A DNA stretch of 46,234 nucleotides. It comes from Phormidium willei BDU 130791. Lineage in GTDB: Bacteria > Cyanobacteriota > Cyanobacteriia > Cyanobacteriales > Geitlerinemataceae. Positions 44,761-46,234 of this stretch are shown in pieces. Both the position numbers and the translations under genes were made by a program. Numbering within the stretch: the stretch's first letter is position 1; the number at the start of each line of letters is the position of its first letter. The DNA is taken from NCBI GenBank assembly GCA_001637315.1, contig LSZA01000023.1, positions 1-46,234 of the forward strand. The letters are read 5' to 3'. A model generated the notes under the pieces. That model was not told the origin of the DNA, did not search any database, and was given only the letters and a program-made list of their open reading frames with translations.

Positions 44761-45342
44761 CTATTCCCCCCCAATTTCCCCAACCCGATCAATGGGCCAA
44801 AAGCGGATTGCTGCCCGCCCGATGACATTCTCAACGGGTAAAAAGCCCCAAATATGGGAGTCATTGCTATTATTGCGGTTGTCCCCCATGACCATGAGGC
44901 GATCGGGGGGAACTGTGGCTGGCCCCCATTGGTATCGGGGCGGTTCTGCGATGTAGGGTTCGACTTGCGGTTCTCCGTTGAGATACACTCGTCCGTTGGC
45001 AACCCGTACGGTATCACCGGCACGAGCCACCACTCGTTTAATAAAAGCCTGATTCGTTTGATATCCCTGTCGTTGAAGCTGCACTGGGGGACTAAAGACA
45101 ATCACGTCTCCGCGTTGTGGCGACTCGAAATTATAGGAGACTTTCTCGACGAGAAGCCGATCGCCTTGTTCCAAGGTCGGCAACATCGAATCAGAGGGAA
45201 TATAGCGAGGTTCTGCGACAAAGGTTCGCAGCAGTAAGGCGATCACGAGGGCAATCAGAATCAGGCGGATATTTTCCCCCTGCGATCGCCACCAGGGCGT
45301 TGAGGACAAAGATTGAGGGCGATCGTCGGGATTGGCGGTCAT
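44761..45342 (-). CDS. lepB: Signal peptidase I
   Basis: A 193-residue membrane-bound leader peptidase that removes Sec and Tat signal peptides outside the membrane. One transmembrane helix (residues 25-42) is followed by the catalytic motif IPSDSMLPTL (Ser52), the general base Lys102 in AFIKRVVA, and box E GDNRNNSNDSHIWG. All essential residues are present and the length is normal for the short cyanobacterial type. A pyrimidine repeat (GCCTCTT units, about 44745-44766) borders its 3' end. It is convergent with ureE. Confidence 0.95.
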   Translation of the reverse strand: MTANPDDRPQSLSSTPWWRSQGENIRLILIALVIALLLRTFVAEPRYIPSDSMLPTLEQGDRLLVEKVSYNFESPQRGDVIVFSPPVQLQRQGYQTNQAFIKRVVARAGDTVRVANGRVYLNGEPQVEPYIAEPPRYQWGPATVPPDRLMVMGDNRNNSNDSHIWGFLPVENVIGRAAIRFWPIDRVGEIGGE

Positions 45343-45518
45343 TGCAAGGATCCGGGCAAGTTAAATCTTTCCCTAGAAGTCTATCACGACCAACTCTGCC
45401 GGCGATCGCGTGACCCGGCTTGAGAGTGTCAAGACACAGAACAGGCCCCACCATTAAAATTAAGGATGAAAACTAGCGCAACCACTCCTGTCAACCGCCG
45501 GTATGTTTGAAGTTCCCC

Positions 45519-46085
45519 ATGGTCAGACTTGACGAGAAATCCCTAACCCTCGAAGAATTCCTACAATCCCCAGAAACTCAACCCGCTAGCGAATATAAGC
45601 AAGGGCGAGTCACCCAAAAACCGATGCCTCAAGGACAACACAGCACCTTGCAGGTGGATTTAACCGAAACCATTAATGCCGCCACCAAACGGCAAAAGAT
45701 TGCCCGGGCCTACACTGAAATACGCTGTATTGTTGGCGATCGCGTCATTGTCCCCGATATCGGTATTTTCACCTGGGACCGCATTCCAACCGATGAGCAA
45801 GGCAATGTGGCCAACCAATTTAACCTCGCTCCCAATTGGCTCATCGAAATCCTCTCTCCGAATCAAGCCACCATTCCTGTCACTGATAAAATCCTGCATA
45901 GTCTCAACTATGGAACTGAGATGGGTTGGCTCATCGATCCGAGCAGTCAAACCATTTTGGTCTATCCCGCTGGGCAACAGCCACAAGTCTTCCAGAATAG
46001 CGAGGCCAGTCTACCGATTCCAGACCCCATCCCTCCCCTCAATTTAAGTGCCGCTGAAATCTTTTCCTGGCTCAAACATCCCTAA
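45519..46085 (+). CDS. Uma2 family nuclease (DUF820)
   Basis: A 188-residue protein of the very abundant cyanobacterial Uma2/DUF820 family, with a PD-(D/E)XK restriction-endonuclease-like fold. Motifs: SLTLEEFLQSPET at the N-terminus, EIRCIVGDRVIVPDIGIF (acidic core, E and D), PNWLIEILSPNQ (E/Q, replacing the EILS..T/S..D pattern) and ILHSLNYGTEMGWLIDP. Members are thought to be nucleases of selfish or unknown role; activity is rarely shown. ATG 45519 preferred over TTG 45507. The stop overlaps the stop of an unidentified minus-strand frame. Confidence 0.85.
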   Translation: MVRLDEKSLTLEEFLQSPETQPASEYKQGRVTQKPMPQGQHSTLQVDLTETINAATKRQKIARAYTEIRCIVGDRVIVPDIGIFTWDRIPTDEQGNVANQFNLAPNWLIEILSPNQATIPVTDKILHSLNYGTEMGWLIDPSSQTILVYPAGQQPQVFQNSEASLPIPDPIPPLNLSAAEIFSWLKHP

Positions 46086-46234
46086 CTGCGGTTTACACGA
46101 TCCATGAAGCTCACCCCACCTGCCTTGGGCGAGGTGTCTCGGTCGGTGCTAACCTCGAACTGTGCTAGTCCACAGGTCACACAAACAAGCCCAGCTTCAC
46201 CGGCGTTCGCCGAGAACATTGGCTCGAACGTCCC
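46082..46234 (-). CDS. Partial unidentified reading frame at window end
   Basis: The minus strand is open from the right edge to a TAG at 46082-46084, giving 50 C-terminal residues (GTFEPMFSANAGEAGLVCVT, then CGLAQFEVSTDRDTSP and so on, ending DRVNRS). There is a CVTC pair as in a zinc knuckle. I do not recognise the family; it could be the end of a transposase or an unrelated gene. Its stop overlaps the Uma2 stop, which would be a tail-to-tail arrangement. Coding is uncertain because the frame is short. Confidence 0.3.
   Translation of the reverse strand, partial: GTFEPMFSANAGEAGLVCVTCGLAQFEVSTDRDTSPKAGGVSFMDRVNRS

Overview
The window comes from a cyanobacterium, most likely a filamentous non-heterocystous one of the Phormidium/Oscillatoria kind (inference). 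The HIP1 octamer GCGATCGC is scattered throughout at high frequency. Several genes are cyanobacterial hallmarks: NDH-1 subunit M, a tocopherol-cyclase homologue, a long LrtA/HPF hibernation factor, the CoaR/CoaT cobalt system with a MerR-precorrin-isomerase fusion, DUF3318, DUF4126 and a PEP-CTERM protein. It is ordinary chromosome with small accessory islands. No tRNA, rRNA, CRISPR array, prophage or complete insertion sequence was recognised.

Layout. 0-3.9 kb: a minus-strand operon (DUF4384 protein, then a TPR protein cut by the window edge) whose start carries a 10-bp-periodic repeat, small unknown genes, a HicA-like toxin with an HTH antitoxin, and a remnant of hypD. 4-9.6 kb: DUF4126 protein, dapB, a PEP-CTERM protein, and a membrane-anchored subtilisin translationally coupled to a small OB-like protein. 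9.8-12.4 kb: metY and metX, the direct-sulfhydrylation route to homocysteine. 12.5-18.2 kb: a toxin-antitoxin-rich island (UPF0175/DUF3368, an orphan antitoxin with a truncated partner, DUF4160/DUF2442, MNT/HEPN) that also holds the tocopherol-cyclase and cysteine-desulfurase genes and three copies of a structured dispersed repeat.

18.3-26.4 kb: proS, a GDYXXLXY/DUF2157 membrane pair, ndhM, a DUF4340 protein with a repetitive acidic tail, cysK, and a tiny exported protein made of Cys-containing DPCAG repeats. 26.6-33.8 kb: a PPP phosphatase, a large repeat protein, a GH13 glucosidase, an alpha/beta hydrolase, a candidate structured RNA (possibly 6S RNA), and an M48 protease. 33.9-37 kb: divergent coaT and coaR around a perfect 13-bp inverted repeat. 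37-46.2 kb: a DUF1400 hydrolase, small membrane protein, DUF3318, hpf/lrtA, lipB, a hybrid histidine kinase followed at once by ureE, lepB, a Uma2-type nuclease, and an unidentified reading frame cut by the window end.

Themes. Sulfur metabolism recurs (metY, metX, cysK, cysteine desulfurase). Toxin-antitoxin modules and their fragments cluster and are stitched together by one repeat family. Heptanucleotide tandem repeats of the GTTCCCT type recur at three gene borders. The least explained items are the DPCAG-repeat protein, the 32.4-32.6 kb RNA candidate, the 10-bp-periodic array at 1.2 kb and the structured repeat of the 16-17.5 kb island.
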